The notes beneath the pieces are model-generated. The model saw nothing but the letters and a program-made list of their open reading frames with translations, had not been told where the DNA came from and did no database searches. A stretch of 64,000 nt of DNA from Duganella levis (GTDB lineage Bacteria; Pseudomonadota; Gammaproteobacteria; Burkholderiales; Burkholderiaceae_D), in contig NZ_WWCT01000014.1 in assembly GCF_009857605.1 (NCBI RefSeq), forward strand, positions 62,001-126,000, read 5' to 3'. Positions 26,634 through 35,026 of this stretch are shown piece by piece; the first letter of the stretch is position 1; each line of letters starts with the position of its first letter. The translations under genes were made by a program, and so were the position numbers.

Positions 26634-26987
26634 ATGGGCAAACTCAGCACGCACGTTCTCGACATCACCCAAGGCAAGCCAGGCGCCGGCGTCAAGGTGG
26701 CTTTATACGCGGTGGGGCCGCAGGGGCGGCAGTTGCTGAAGAACGACGTGACCAACGCCGACGGCCGCTGCAGCACACCGCTGCTGGAAGGCGATGCACT
26801 AAAACAGGGCAAATACGAACTGGTGTTCAGTGCTGGTGCATATTTCGACGCACAAGGCGTCACGCTGCCGGAACCGAAGTTTATCGACGAGGTGACGCTG
26901 GCTTTCGGCGTTGCCGATGCCAGCCAAAACTACCACGTGCCGCTGGTCGTCTCGCCGTGGGCGTACTCGACCTATCGCGGCAGTTGA
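26634..26987 (+). CDS. uraH: 5-hydroxyisourate hydrolase
   Basis: 117 residues, transthyretin-like. MGKLSTHVLDITQGKPGAGVKV at the start carries the conserved His and LD, and the C-terminal YHVPLVVSPWAYSTYRGS ends in the family signature YRGS. It hydrolyses 5-hydroxyisourate, the first product of urate oxidation, to OHCU. AGGA lies 8 bases before the ATG. It is alone on the plus strand, divergent from puuE; its stop directly abuts the stop of the convergent S9 peptidase gene. No signal peptide: cytoplasmic. Confidence 0.96.
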   Translation: MGKLSTHVLDITQGKPGAGVKVALYAVGPQGRQLLKNDVTNADGRCSTPLLEGDALKQGKYELVFSAGAYFDAQGVTLPEPKFIDEVTLAFGVADASQNYHVPLVVSPWAYSTYRGS

Positions 26988-28949
26988 TCAGCGCGGCTTG
27001 CCGAGATACTTGGCAAAGAAGCTTTCCAGGCGACGGTAGAACTCCGCCTGGTTTTCGGTGTCGTAGAAACCGTGGCCTTCGTAATCGACGTAATACCACT
27101 CGGGCGGATGGCCGGCTTTCTCCAGCGCCGCCTTCATCAGGAACGCATGCTCCTTCGGCGCGCGCTTGTCCTTGCCGCCGTGGATCAGCAGCACGCCGGC
27201 TTTGATGCTAGCCGCTTGCAGGTTCGGCGAATAGCGGTTCCACTCCGCCTTGTCCTCGCCAAATGTGCGCTTGTTCCAGGCGATTCGGCGGCTGTTGCCG
27301 GCGACGCCGTCCTCGGTTTGCATCAGCGCGATGTCGTACACGCCGGCATAGCCGACCGCGCACTTGAACAGGTCCGGCTCGCGCGCGGCCAGCATCAACG
27401 CCGAATAGCCGCCGAAGCTGGCGCCGTAGACGCACATCTTCGCGCCGTCGACGTCGCCCTGCGCGACGGCCCACTTCACGCCATCGACCAGGTCGTCCAT
27501 GATCTTGCCGCCCCACTGACGGTAGCCCTGACGTTCAAAGCCCTCGCCACGGCCGCCCGAGGCGCGGAAATTCACTTGCAGCACAGCGTAGCCACGATTG
27601 GCCAGGAACTGCGCATCACTGTCGAAGTACCAGCTGTCGCGACTGCCGTAAGGGCCGCCGTGCGGGATCAGGATCAGCGGCGGCTTGTTCGCCGTCTTGA
27701 ACGCCGGCAGCGTCAGGTAGCCATCGATCTCCTGGCCGTCACGCGCCTTGAACAGGACCGGCCGGCGCGCCGCCATGTGCTCCGGCTCGATCTCGTCCAT
27801 CGAGGCGAACAGCATGTCGGCCTTGTTGGCCTTGCGGTTGTACAGATAATAGGCGCCGGGATCGCGGTCGCTCATCACCCAGAACAGCACCTGGTTCTGG
27901 TCGGCCGACTCGCTCACCAGACGCACCGTATGGTCCGGGAATTGGCGCGCCATGTCCTGCATCAGCGGCGTATCCGGATTGGCCGGGTCCAGGTAAGTGA
28001 CCTTGGGCCGGCCGACGGCGGAATACACCGCCAGCGGGGTGCTGCCCGGTCCACCCAACTCGATCGAACCGACACTGCCCAGCGTATCTTCGGCCAGCAG
28101 TTTGCGGTTGCCGCCGGCCACGTCTTCGCTGATCACCTTGACGCGCCCTTCCGACTCCGCCTGCCACGCATAGAAGGTGCGGTTGTCGGGCGAGAAGCCG
28201 AACGGCGTCAGGCGCGTGTCGCCTTTTTGCAGCTGGAACTCCTCCCAGGCAGAAGTGGCGTCGTTCAGACGCCACACCACGTCATAGCCCTCTTCATCGG
28301 TGCCGGTGGCAAAGCGCGGCTTGCCGGCGTTGTCGACCACGAACGAGGCGCCGGGTGACTTCAGTGTGGTCACCAGTTTGCGCAGGCCATTGCGGCTGTC
28401 AAAATCGTACAAGGCGCTCTGGTCCAGGTCCCACTGGTAGGTACCGACCAGCAGATGGTCATTCACCTGCTTGTAGACGTAGGCCGGATAGGCATAGCCC
28501 TCGTCCGGGTTGTAGCGGTTACGGCCATACATCCCCACGTTCCAGCCATACAAATATTGCTGCTGCTTGCCGTCGAAATCCATGGCCAGCAACTCGCCGG
28601 TAATCTGCGGCCGCTCGCGCGAACCCACCTCAATCGCCTTTTGCACCACCACCCGCGTATTGCCCACCCAGGTATAGCTGGCCGGCACTTCGAACGCCGG
28701 CATGCGCACCGTGCCTTCCAGCTTCAGATCCGGCAAGCTGTAGAAGCTGACCATCGGCACCGTGCGCGCGCCAACCGGCACCCGTACCGTAATCGCCAGG
28801 TGCTTGCCATCGGGCGACATCACCGGATTGTAGTACTGGTCCATTTTGGCGAAGCTGGTCACGGGCACCAGCGGCGGCATTGCCTGCCCCAAGGCCATCA
28901 GTGGGAACGCGGCGGCAAGCATAAACAGAGGTAGGCGCATGACGGGCAC
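26988..28949 (-). CDS. Exported S9 family prolyl oligopeptidase-like peptidase
   Basis: 653 residues with a signal peptide (about residues 1-22). The N-terminal two thirds form a beta-propeller-like domain (DQYYNPVMSPDGKHLAITV). The C-terminal alpha/beta-hydrolase has the nucleophile in GASFGGYSALM (about residue 510), Asp in HGGKDKRAP and His in GHGFYDTEN (about residue 625). Such enzymes are dipeptidyl or acylaminoacyl peptidases on exported peptides. Convergent with uraH, no link to purine metabolism seen. Confidence 0.9.
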   Translation of the reverse strand: MPVMRLPLFMLAAAFPLMALGQAMPPLVPVTSFAKMDQYYNPVMSPDGKHLAITVRVPVGARTVPMVSFYSLPDLKLEGTVRMPAFEVPASYTWVGNTRVVVQKAIEVGSRERPQITGELLAMDFDGKQQQYLYGWNVGMYGRNRYNPDEGYAYPAYVYKQVNDHLLVGTYQWDLDQSALYDFDSRNGLRKLVTTLKSPGASFVVDNAGKPRFATGTDEEGYDVVWRLNDATSAWEEFQLQKGDTRLTPFGFSPDNRTFYAWQAESEGRVKVISEDVAGGNRKLLAEDTLGSVGSIELGGPGSTPLAVYSAVGRPKVTYLDPANPDTPLMQDMARQFPDHTVRLVSESADQNQVLFWVMSDRDPGAYYLYNRKANKADMLFASMDEIEPEHMAARRPVLFKARDGQEIDGYLTLPAFKTANKPPLILIPHGGPYGSRDSWYFDSDAQFLANRGYAVLQVNFRASGGRGEGFERQGYRQWGGKIMDDLVDGVKWAVAQGDVDGAKMCVYGASFGGYSALMLAAREPDLFKCAVGYAGVYDIALMQTEDGVAGNSRRIAWNKRTFGEDKAEWNRYSPNLQAASIKAGVLLIHGGKDKRAPKEHAFLMKAALEKAGHPPEWYYVDYEGHGFYDTENQAEFYRRLESFFAKYLGKPR

Positions 28950-29045
28950 TTGAAGTTAGCATTAGTCAAATGCTAACACGCTGGGCAGTATTGTCAAATT
29001 GAAACAATTGGAGAGAATTCACGCATCGGCTAAGATGCGGACACT

Positions 29046-30539
29046 ATGACTGAATCCCTGCTTGCCTCCCTCCTTCAACAAGCCGTCGAACTGCACCAGC
29101 AGGGCCGGCTCGAACCGGCGCAAGCCTTGTACCGGCAAGTGCTGGAACTCGATCCGCGCCGCTTCGACGCGCTGCATCTGCTGGGTGTGATCGCCCGCCA
29201 GCAGGGTGACGCGGCCGGCGCCATCGAACTGATCTCGCAAGCCATCGCCGTCGACAGCACGCAAGCCAACGCCCATTGCAACCTGGGCGTGGCCTGGCTG
29301 GATGCCGGCGACGCCGAACAGGCGCTGGCCAGCCACGACCGCGCACTGGCGCTGAATCAGTCCTATGCGCTCGCCTGGAGCAACCGCGGCAACGCGCTGC
29401 GCAAGCTCGGCCGTCTGGAGGAAGCGCTGGACAGCTACCAGCACGCGCTGCGCATCCAGCCAGGCTATGCGGAAGCACACAGCAACCGCGCCATCGTGCT
29501 GCAAGACCTGGGCCGCTATCTCGACGCGCTGGGTGCGGCCGAAGATGCGCTCAATCTCAAGGACCGCTACGCCGATGCCTGGCTGGCGCGCGGCAAAGCC
29601 CTGCACTGCCTGCGCTACTTGCCGGAAGCGGTGGAGAGTTTCGACCGCGCCATCCACCTGCGTCCCGACTGGGCCGAGGCCTATAGCGCGCAAGGCGCAT
29701 CGCTACAGCGCCTGGGCGAATTCGAAGCGGCGCTGGACAGCTTTGACCAGGCCCTGAAGCACAAGCCGGATTACGCGCTGGTGCACTACCAGCGCGGCAA
29801 TGCGCTGCGTTCGATGGATCGGCGCGACGAAGCGATTGCCGCCTATCGCGCCGCACTGGCGCATGGCGACGACCCGCAAACCATCGCCTTCGCACTGGCC
29901 TCGGTCGGCGAAGGCGAAACGCCGGCCACGCTGCCGAACGACTACGTGCGCTCGCTGTTCGACCAGTACGCCAATCACTTCGACCAGCATCTGACCGAAG
30001 TACTGGGCTACCAGACCCCGGCCGTGCTGGACGCGCTACTGCGCCATGTGGCGCCGTCGTCGGAATTATCCACCGTGGACCTGGGCTGCGGCACTGGCCT
30101 GTGCGCGCCGTACCTGCGCGCCTACTCGCGCCGGCTGGATGGAGTCGACCTGTCGCAGCAGATGCTGGACAAAGCGGCCGAGCGCGGCCTGTACGATTCG
30201 CTGGCTTGCGCCGACCTCACCAGCTACCTGCACGGTCGCGACGCCAGCTGGGATCTGGCGGTGGCGGCCGACGTCTTCGTCTATATCGGCGACCTGGCGC
30301 CGGTGTTCCGCACGGTGCATGCGGCGCTGCGTCCGGGCGGCCGTTTCTGCTTCTCGGTCGAAGCCGGTGACGGCGCCGACTATGTGCTGCGTCCGTCCAA
30401 CCGCTACGCCCACACGGAAGACTACCTGCGCCGCCTGGCCGCCGACACCGGGTTCACCGTGCTAGCTACGCAAGCGTTGGAAGCGCGCCAGGAAAATGGC
30501 GCACCGATTGCCGCTCACGCTTTCCTGTTATGCAAATAG
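29046..30539 (+). CDS. TPR-repeat protein fused to a class I SAM methyltransferase
   Basis: 497 residues. About eight TPR units occupy residues 1-280 (pattern A..LG..L...G....A...Y..AL...P). The methyltransferase occupies about 320-497, with the SAM-binding loop VDLGCGTGLCAPYLRAY, acidic VDLS and the DLAVAADVFVYIGDL strand. Such fusions (contractile-like TPR methyltransferases) have no settled substrate. The next gene overlaps it by 10 bases, so the two are co-translated. No signal peptide. Confidence 0.88.
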   Translation: MTESLLASLLQQAVELHQQGRLEPAQALYRQVLELDPRRFDALHLLGVIARQQGDAAGAIELISQAIAVDSTQANAHCNLGVAWLDAGDAEQALASHDRALALNQSYALAWSNRGNALRKLGRLEEALDSYQHALRIQPGYAEAHSNRAIVLQDLGRYLDALGAAEDALNLKDRYADAWLARGKALHCLRYLPEAVESFDRAIHLRPDWAEAYSAQGASLQRLGEFEAALDSFDQALKHKPDYALVHYQRGNALRSMDRRDEAIAAYRAALAHGDDPQTIAFALASVGEGETPATLPNDYVRSLFDQYANHFDQHLTEVLGYQTPAVLDALLRHVAPSSELSTVDLGCGTGLCAPYLRAYSRRLDGVDLSQQMLDKAAERGLYDSLACADLTSYLHGRDASWDLAVAADVFVYIGDLAPVFRTVHAALRPGGRFCFSVEAGDGADYVLRPSNRYAHTEDYLRRLAADTGFTVLATQALEARQENGAPIAAHAFLLCK

Positions 30540-31162
30540 ACCATGTCTTCATCCGCGTTTCACCCGGCGGCGGCGAGGCCGAACTGTTGCGGGGGCTCGG
30601 CCTGAGAGAAGGCAGCGGCAACACGCATCCCGGCCAGGGCACGGCCAACCGCCGCTTCTTCTTCGCCAACGCGTTTATCGAATTGCTGTGGATTGCCGAT
30701 GCGGAGGAAGTCGCCAATGCGCAGACGCGGCCGACCATGCTGCGCGAACGCCTGTCGGCCGACGATACCGGCGCGGCCTCGCCGTTCGGCATCTGCTTCC
30801 GTCCCGCCGTGCCGTTTGCCACCTGGGATTACACGCCAGCCTACCTGCCGCCGGGGATGACCATCGGCATCGCAGACGCGCCGCTGTCCGAGCCGATGTG
30901 GTTCTACACCTCGGCCGGCAAGGCGCCGGAACAATTTGCCGCCGACCGCCGCCAGCCGCTGGATCACGCCAGCGGCCTTGGTAGCATCACCAGCCTGCGC
31001 TGTACCATGCCGTCACTGGCAGCTCTCTCGCCAGCCGCGCTGGCCAGCGGCATCGAGTTGGCGCAAGGCGATGCACACCTGCTGGAAATCAGCTTTGACC
31101 ACACAACCCGTGGCCTGAGCAAGGACTTCCGTCCCGCCCTACCGCTGATCTTCCACTACTGA
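30530..31162 (+). CDS. VOC family / glyoxalase-like domain protein
   Basis: 210 residues. QIDHVFIRVSPGGGEAELL at the N-terminus and the RRFFFANAFIELLWI strand are typical of glyoxalase-like (VOC) proteins of the PF13468 kind. Later repeats of the fold are less clear. Enzymatic activity unknown. It overlaps the TPR-methyltransferase by 10 bases on the same strand, and its 3' end overlaps the convergent ClC gene by 7 bases. Confidence 0.78.
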   Translation: MQIDHVFIRVSPGGGEAELLRGLGLREGSGNTHPGQGTANRRFFFANAFIELLWIADAEEVANAQTRPTMLRERLSADDTGAASPFGICFRPAVPFATWDYTPAYLPPGMTIGIADAPLSEPMWFYTSAGKAPEQFAADRRQPLDHASGLGSITSLRCTMPSLAALSPAALASGIELAQGDAHLLEISFDHTTRGLSKDFRPALPLIFHY

Positions 31163-32487
31163 GCAACAGCCCCGGAGGCAGTCGCATTGCTGAGCTGCTG
31201 CTGCGCCAGCACGCTATACAGCGGCGCACTGATGACGCGCGACACGGTACGCGCCACCATCGCGCACGCCATCAGACTCAGCACCATCGAATGGCCGTCG
31301 ACCATCTCCATCACGATGATGAAGGAGGTCAACGGCGCCTGCGTGGCCGCAGCCAGAAAGCCAACCATGCCGAGCGCAATTAGCGCGGTCGCATTGGGCG
31401 AGTGCAGCAACAACGCAATGTCATTGCCTATCGCCGCACCGATGGCCAGCGACGGCGCGAAGATGCCCGCCGGTACGCCCGACCAGGTGGTCAGCCAGGT
31501 GGCGACAAACTTTAACAGAAGGAACAGGGCTGGCAACGTCTCCTGTCCGGCCACCATATCGCGCGTATGACTGTAGCCGCTGCCAAATGTGGCGCCGCCC
31601 GACACAAAACCGATCACGGCCACCAGCAAACCGCATACAGCCGCGAACAGCACCGGACGCGCACCGCGCAATCGGGACATGAAATCGCGCCCATTTCCGC
31701 TCAGCGAAGCTTGCAGCAGGCGCGAGAACAGGCCGCCAAGCCCGCCGCTGATCACGGCGACCAACAAGCCGGGGAGCAGCAACGACAGATCGATTCCGCT
31801 CGCATGAATAATCCCGAAATAGGTAGCATTGCCATACACCGACACCGCCATCAAACCCGCCAGCACGATGGCCGACATCAATAGTCCGCTGCTGCGCTGT
31901 TCCGGCGTGCGCGACAACTCTTCAATCGCAAACATGATGCCGGCCAGCGGTGTGTTGAATGCGGCAGCAATGCCCGCCGCGCCGCCCGCCACCAGCAAGC
32001 CATGCGCGGTGACGGAGGTGCGCTCGGGCAGCCAGCGCCGCGCCGTCAGCATGATGCCGGCGGCGACCTGTACCGACGGTCCCTCGCGCCCCAGCGATAG
32101 CCCGGCCAGCAAGCCCCAGGTCGTCAACGCCACCTTGGCCACGCTCAGCTTGAGCGAGACCAGTTTTCCCTGAACCGGCGCCGGCGCGGCCGGGTCCAGC
32201 GCGGCCATCACTTGCGGAATGCCCGATCCGGCCGCCGCAGCAAAGTAGCGGCGCGTGACCCAGACGATTGCTGCCGCACACAGCGGCGTCCATACCAGCG
32301 TAACCCAGGGGTAGAGACGCACGACGTCCATGAACAGCGCAAGCGCTTCCTCTCCCAGCCAGGTAAAGGCAACCACCGTCAGGCCGGCAACGCAAGCGGC
32401 GGCGACCACAATGGCGCGGGTAGCCCAGAGGTGCCAATCACGAAATTCACGATTGAAGGACGCGGCGATGTTGTGCTTGGTTTTCAT
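31156..32487 (-). CDS. ClC family chloride channel / H+-Cl- antiporter
   Basis: 443 residues with about ten membrane helices. The ion-pathway motifs GSGIPQVMAALD, GREGPSVQVAAGIM and GIFAPSLAIGAAIGN (GxFxP) are present. The frame stays open upstream to 32616, but MKTKHN at 32487 is chosen because the upstream part would cover the control region and shows no membrane or domain pattern. It is divergent from a MarR regulator, with a palindromic site 15 bases upstream of this start, so repression by that regulator is likely. Confidence 0.9.
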   Translation of the reverse strand: MKTKHNIAASFNREFRDWHLWATRAIVVAAACVAGLTVVAFTWLGEEALALFMDVVRLYPWVTLVWTPLCAAAIVWVTRRYFAAAAGSGIPQVMAALDPAAPAPVQGKLVSLKLSVAKVALTTWGLLAGLSLGREGPSVQVAAGIMLTARRWLPERTSVTAHGLLVAGGAAGIAAAFNTPLAGIMFAIEELSRTPEQRSSGLLMSAIVLAGLMAVSVYGNATYFGIIHASGIDLSLLLPGLLVAVISGGLGGLFSRLLQASLSGNGRDFMSRLRGARPVLFAAVCGLLVAVIGFVSGGATFGSGYSHTRDMVAGQETLPALFLLLKFVATWLTTWSGVPAGIFAPSLAIGAAIGNDIALLLHSPNATALIALGMVGFLAAATQAPLTSFIIVMEMVDGHSMVLSLMACAMVARTVSRVISAPLYSVLAQQQLSNATASGAVAQ

Positions 32488-32501
32488 GGGTGGCGGAAAA
32501 A

Positions 32502-32519
32502 TACATTTGTACAAATATA
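32502..32519. promoter_or_regulatory. Near-perfect palindrome, candidate MarR operator
   Basis: TACATTTGTACAAATATA matches its reverse complement at 16 of 18 positions; the inner 12 bases ATTTGTACAAAT are perfect. It lies between the divergent ClC gene (start 32487) and the MarR gene (start 32583), where MarR proteins usually bind to repress both. Confidence 0.65.
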
Positions 32520-32582
32520 CTTTGCGCGAAACCGCTCTGTCAATTAAACTCGACGCCAATGTCTTTTTGTTAGTGTCCAGCC

Positions 32583-33062
32583 ATGCATGAGAATCAACTG
32601 GACGCAGCGCCATCAACCCGCGTCCTGCGTCAATTCCGCGTTGTGTTTAACGCGGTCAAAACCCATTTCCGCAACGTTGAGAAAGCCGCCGGCATCGGCG
32701 GCTCACAGCTGTGGGCGCTCAGCGTGATCCAGCAGCAGCCCGGCATCGGCGTCAACGGACTGGCAAGCAAGATGGATATTCATCAGACCACCGCCAGCAA
32801 TCTGGTCAAGACATTGCTGGGGCAAGGATTGATTGAGCAGGCAAAAAGCAGCACCGATCGCCGCATGGTGACGATGACGCTCTCTCCCGCCGGGGAGCGC
32901 AGTCTTGAGAAAGCCCCGATGCCATTTGCCGGCGTGTTGCCCGATGCGCTGGCATCCATCGATGCCGCCACGCTGGCGCGGCTGGAACACGATCTCAATA
33001 TCCTGATTTCAGCGCTGGAAGCCGGCAACGCTGGCGCCGACACGCCGCTGTCCGACCTTTAA
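32583..33062 (+). CDS. MarR family transcriptional regulator
   Basis: 159 residues, cytoplasmic. The winged helix-turn-helix spans about residues 45-110: LWALSVIQQQPGIGVNGLASKMDIHQTTASNLVKTLLGQGLIEQ, with the wing region SSTDRRMVTMTLSPAGE (the DxR motif of MarR). Flanking helices would form the dimer interface. Divergent from the ClC channel, with an 18-base palindrome between. The effector is unknown; some MarR relatives respond to urate or phenolic compounds, but nothing here decides this. Its stop is 2 bases from the convergent nrsF stop. Confidence 0.9.
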   Translation: MHENQLDAAPSTRVLRQFRVVFNAVKTHFRNVEKAAGIGGSQLWALSVIQQQPGIGVNGLASKMDIHQTTASNLVKTLLGQGLIEQAKSSTDRRMVTMTLSPAGERSLEKAPMPFAGVLPDALASIDAATLARLEHDLNILISALEAGNAGADTPLSDL

Positions 33063-33064
33063 CG

Positions 33065-33706
33065 CTACCAGGCCAGCACGCGTGGGCCGATCAAGGCGCC
33101 GAGCGCGGTCGGAATCAGCATGCCCAACAGATACCAGAAGCCGACAAATACCGGACTCATCTCAGGGCAATGGAGACAATACACCAAGGCTGCGGTGGCG
33201 CCGGCTGCAAACCCTGCGGCCGCGCCAGCCAAACGCAAACGCGTCGGCGCCAGGCCGCGCATGACGCGCAGTGCGGCAATGAATAGCGGCATGGACAGGA
33301 GTGCGATCAGCAAGGGGCAGTAACGCCAGGTCGCGCCCCAGAACAGCGGCGTGCGCGCCTCGGGACCAGCTTGCCACAGCAGGATGGCGGCGATGCACCA
33401 CAACGCCACCACCGGCGCGCCAAGATACAAGGGCAACGCCGCTATGCGCGCTCCCGGCGCGGCCAGACGCTTCGCCGTCAGCCAGCCAGCCCACGCCAGC
33501 AACAGCGGGAACGACACCTTCAGCCAAAACGCTGGCAATGCCGCCGCCTGCATCAGATCGCTGCGAACGCCCAGCAACACCAGCATCAGCACCACGCAGG
33601 CCAGCAAACCAGCAGACAACGGCAACAGGCTGGCCGTAAGCGGCCGCGGCGCGGGACGCACGTCCGGCCCGCTGGACAACATCATGATCAGGTCATCGGT
33701 CTTCAT
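33065..33706 (-). CDS. nrsF: NrsF family anti-sigma factor (DUF1109)
   Basis: 213 residues with six membrane helices and a short N-terminal cytoplasmic tail (MKTDDLIMMLSSG). This is the layout of NrsF, the membrane anti-sigma factor of SigF. The late segment LVYCLHCPEMSPVFVGFWYLLGMLIP holds the family's two conserved Cys in CLHC, thought to sense stress. It overlaps sigF by 4 bases (ATGA), so sigma and anti-sigma are made together. Confidence 0.92.
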   Translation of the reverse strand: MKTDDLIMMLSSGPDVRPAPRPLTASLLPLSAGLLACVVLMLVLLGVRSDLMQAAALPAFWLKVSFPLLLAWAGWLTAKRLAAPGARIAALPLYLGAPVVALWCIAAILLWQAGPEARTPLFWGATWRYCPLLIALLSMPLFIAALRVMRGLAPTRLRLAGAAAGFAAGATAALVYCLHCPEMSPVFVGFWYLLGMLIPTALGALIGPRVLAW

Positions 33707-34287
33707 GTCGCTTCTCTTAAAATAGTCGCCAGCGCTTTCAAGCCCCGGTGTACCGAGACCTTGATGACCGCATCCGACACCTGCAAGCTGTCTGCGGCCT
33801 CGCTTACCGACAGCCCTTCCAGCTTGGTGAGAATGATCGCATCGCGCTGCTTCTCCGGCAGCAGCGCAAGTAATTTGGTCAGGTCGCGCCGGGCGTCGCC
33901 GGCTGCTTCGTCGCTGCTGGAAAACAACGCATGCTCGCCCTCGTCGACGTCGTCCAGCGAGTCGTGCAGGCTGTCCTGCCGGGCATGCCGCCGCAGCCAG
34001 TCGATCAGCTTGTAGCGCGCAATCGCGTACATCCAGGATGTCAACGGCACGCCGGTATCGTAGCTGAGGCGCTGGTTGTGGATGGCCAGCAGCGCCTCCT
34101 GCACCAGATCCTCCACCTCGTCCGGCCAGCGGCTCAGGCGCCGTCGCAAAAAGGCGCGCAAATGCGTCGCCGTCGCCTGCAGGAAGCGACGGTATGCCAG
34201 GGCGTCACCGGCCGTGCCTTGCAAGAACAAGGCATGCAGGCGTAATTCAGTGCTGCGTAAAGGATCCACCTCAGGTATTCGTTGCAT
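33703..34287 (-). CDS. sigF: ECF-type sigma factor SigF
   Basis: 194 residues. Region 2 (about residues 25-95) has FLRRRLSRWPDEVEDLVQEALLAIHNQR and TSWMYAIARYKLIDWLRR; region 4 (about 130-190) has LLALLPEKQRDAIILTKLEGLSVSEAADSLQVSDAVIKVSVHRGLKAL. Partner of NrsF. A SigF-type promoter match (GTAACC-N16-CGAA, 34303-34278) runs through the first codons, so from that promoter translation would have to begin downstream, for example at GTG 34269; the ATG at 34287 is the conventional choice. Divergent from yedZ1. Confidence 0.92.
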   Translation of the reverse strand: MQRIPEVDPLRSTELRLHALFLQGTAGDALAYRRFLQATATHLRAFLRRRLSRWPDEVEDLVQEALLAIHNQRLSYDTGVPLTSWMYAIARYKLIDWLRRHARQDSLHDSLDDVDEGEHALFSSSDEAAGDARRDLTKLLALLPEKQRDAIILTKLEGLSVSEAADSLQVSDAVIKVSVHRGLKALATILREAT

Positions 34288-34303
34288 CGCCGCCTTAGGT
34301 TAC
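34278..34303 (-). promoter_or_regulatory. SigF-type promoter reading into sigF-nrsF
   Basis: On the minus strand GTAACC (34303-34298), 16 bases, then CGAA (34281-34278). This is the SigF consensus known from Caulobacter. It mirrors the site at 34337-34362. A transcription start about 7 bases after CGAA would fall near 34271, inside the conventional sigF reading frame. Confidence 0.65.
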
Positions 34304-34336
34304 AGCCTGTGGCAAAAAAAATTTATTCACTCCCCT

Positions 34337-34362
34337 GTAACCGATGCCGGCGCGGCTGCGAA
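34337..34362 (+). promoter_or_regulatory. SigF-type promoter of yedZ1-yedY1-mrpX
   Basis: GTAACC (34337-34342), a 16-base spacer and CGAA (34359-34362), ending 39 bases before the yedZ1 start. It matches the SigF consensus and the divergent copy in front of sigF, giving one autoregulated module. Confidence 0.75.
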
Positions 34363-34401
34363 CTACCTGTTATCGCCAACGACAATCCCGACCGATTCCG
34401 T

Positions 34402-35004
34402 ATGAATGCCATCGCCACACACAGCACCATCCATCCGCTCTGGCTGCGGTTGACGCATTGGCTCAACGCCACGGCGGTGCTGTTACTCGTCGCCAGTGGC
34501 TGGCGCATCTACAACGCCACGCAATTTTTCGACTTCGCCATCCCACGCGGCATCACGCTGGGCGGATGGCTGGGCGGCGCGTTGCAGTGGCACTTCGCCG
34601 CGATGTGGCTGCTGTTCGCCAACGGCATCCTGTATTTGCTGATCAACCTGTTTTCCGGTCGCCTGCGGCGTCAATTTTTCCCGATTATGCCACGCCAGGT
34701 GCTGCGCGATCTCGGCGCCGCCTTGCGCGGAAAACTTGCCCATGCCGATCCGCGCCACTACAACAGCGTGCAGCGGCTGGCCTATGTGTTCGTCATGCTC
34801 GACAGCCTGGTGCTGGTGCTGTCCGGACTGGTGCTGTGGAAGTCCGTGCAATTTCCGCTGTTGCGCGAACTGGTCGGCGGCTATGAGGCGGCGCGGCGCG
34901 TGCACTTCTTCGCCATGGCCGGACTGTGCGGCTTCATCGTGGTGCATGTGGTGATGGTGGCGCTGGTGCCGCGCACGCTGCTGGCCATGCTGCGCGGCCG
35001 CTAA
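34402..35004 (+). CDS. yedZ1: Membrane cytochrome b subunit, YedZ1-like
   Basis: 200 residues with about four membrane helices and well-placed His residues (LRLTHWLNATAVLLLV; LQWHFAAMWLLF; RVHFFAMAGLCGFIVVHV), the pattern of cytochrome b561/thiosulfate-reductase b-type subunits. It would pass electrons to the periplasmic molybdoenzyme encoded next. The frame is open upstream to 34282, but ATG 34402 is chosen because the upstream part crosses the SigF promoter. In Azospira the equivalent pair repairs oxidised methionines in MrpX. Confidence 0.85.
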   Translation: MNAIATHSTIHPLWLRLTHWLNATAVLLLVASGWRIYNATQFFDFAIPRGITLGGWLGGALQWHFAAMWLLFANGILYLLINLFSGRLRRQFFPIMPRQVLRDLGAALRGKLAHADPRHYNSVQRLAYVFVMLDSLVLVLSGLVLWKSVQFPLLRELVGGYEAARRVHFFAMAGLCGFIVVHVVMVALVPRTLLAMLRGR

Positions 35005-35026
35005 TCATGAAATGAGAGACATCCTG

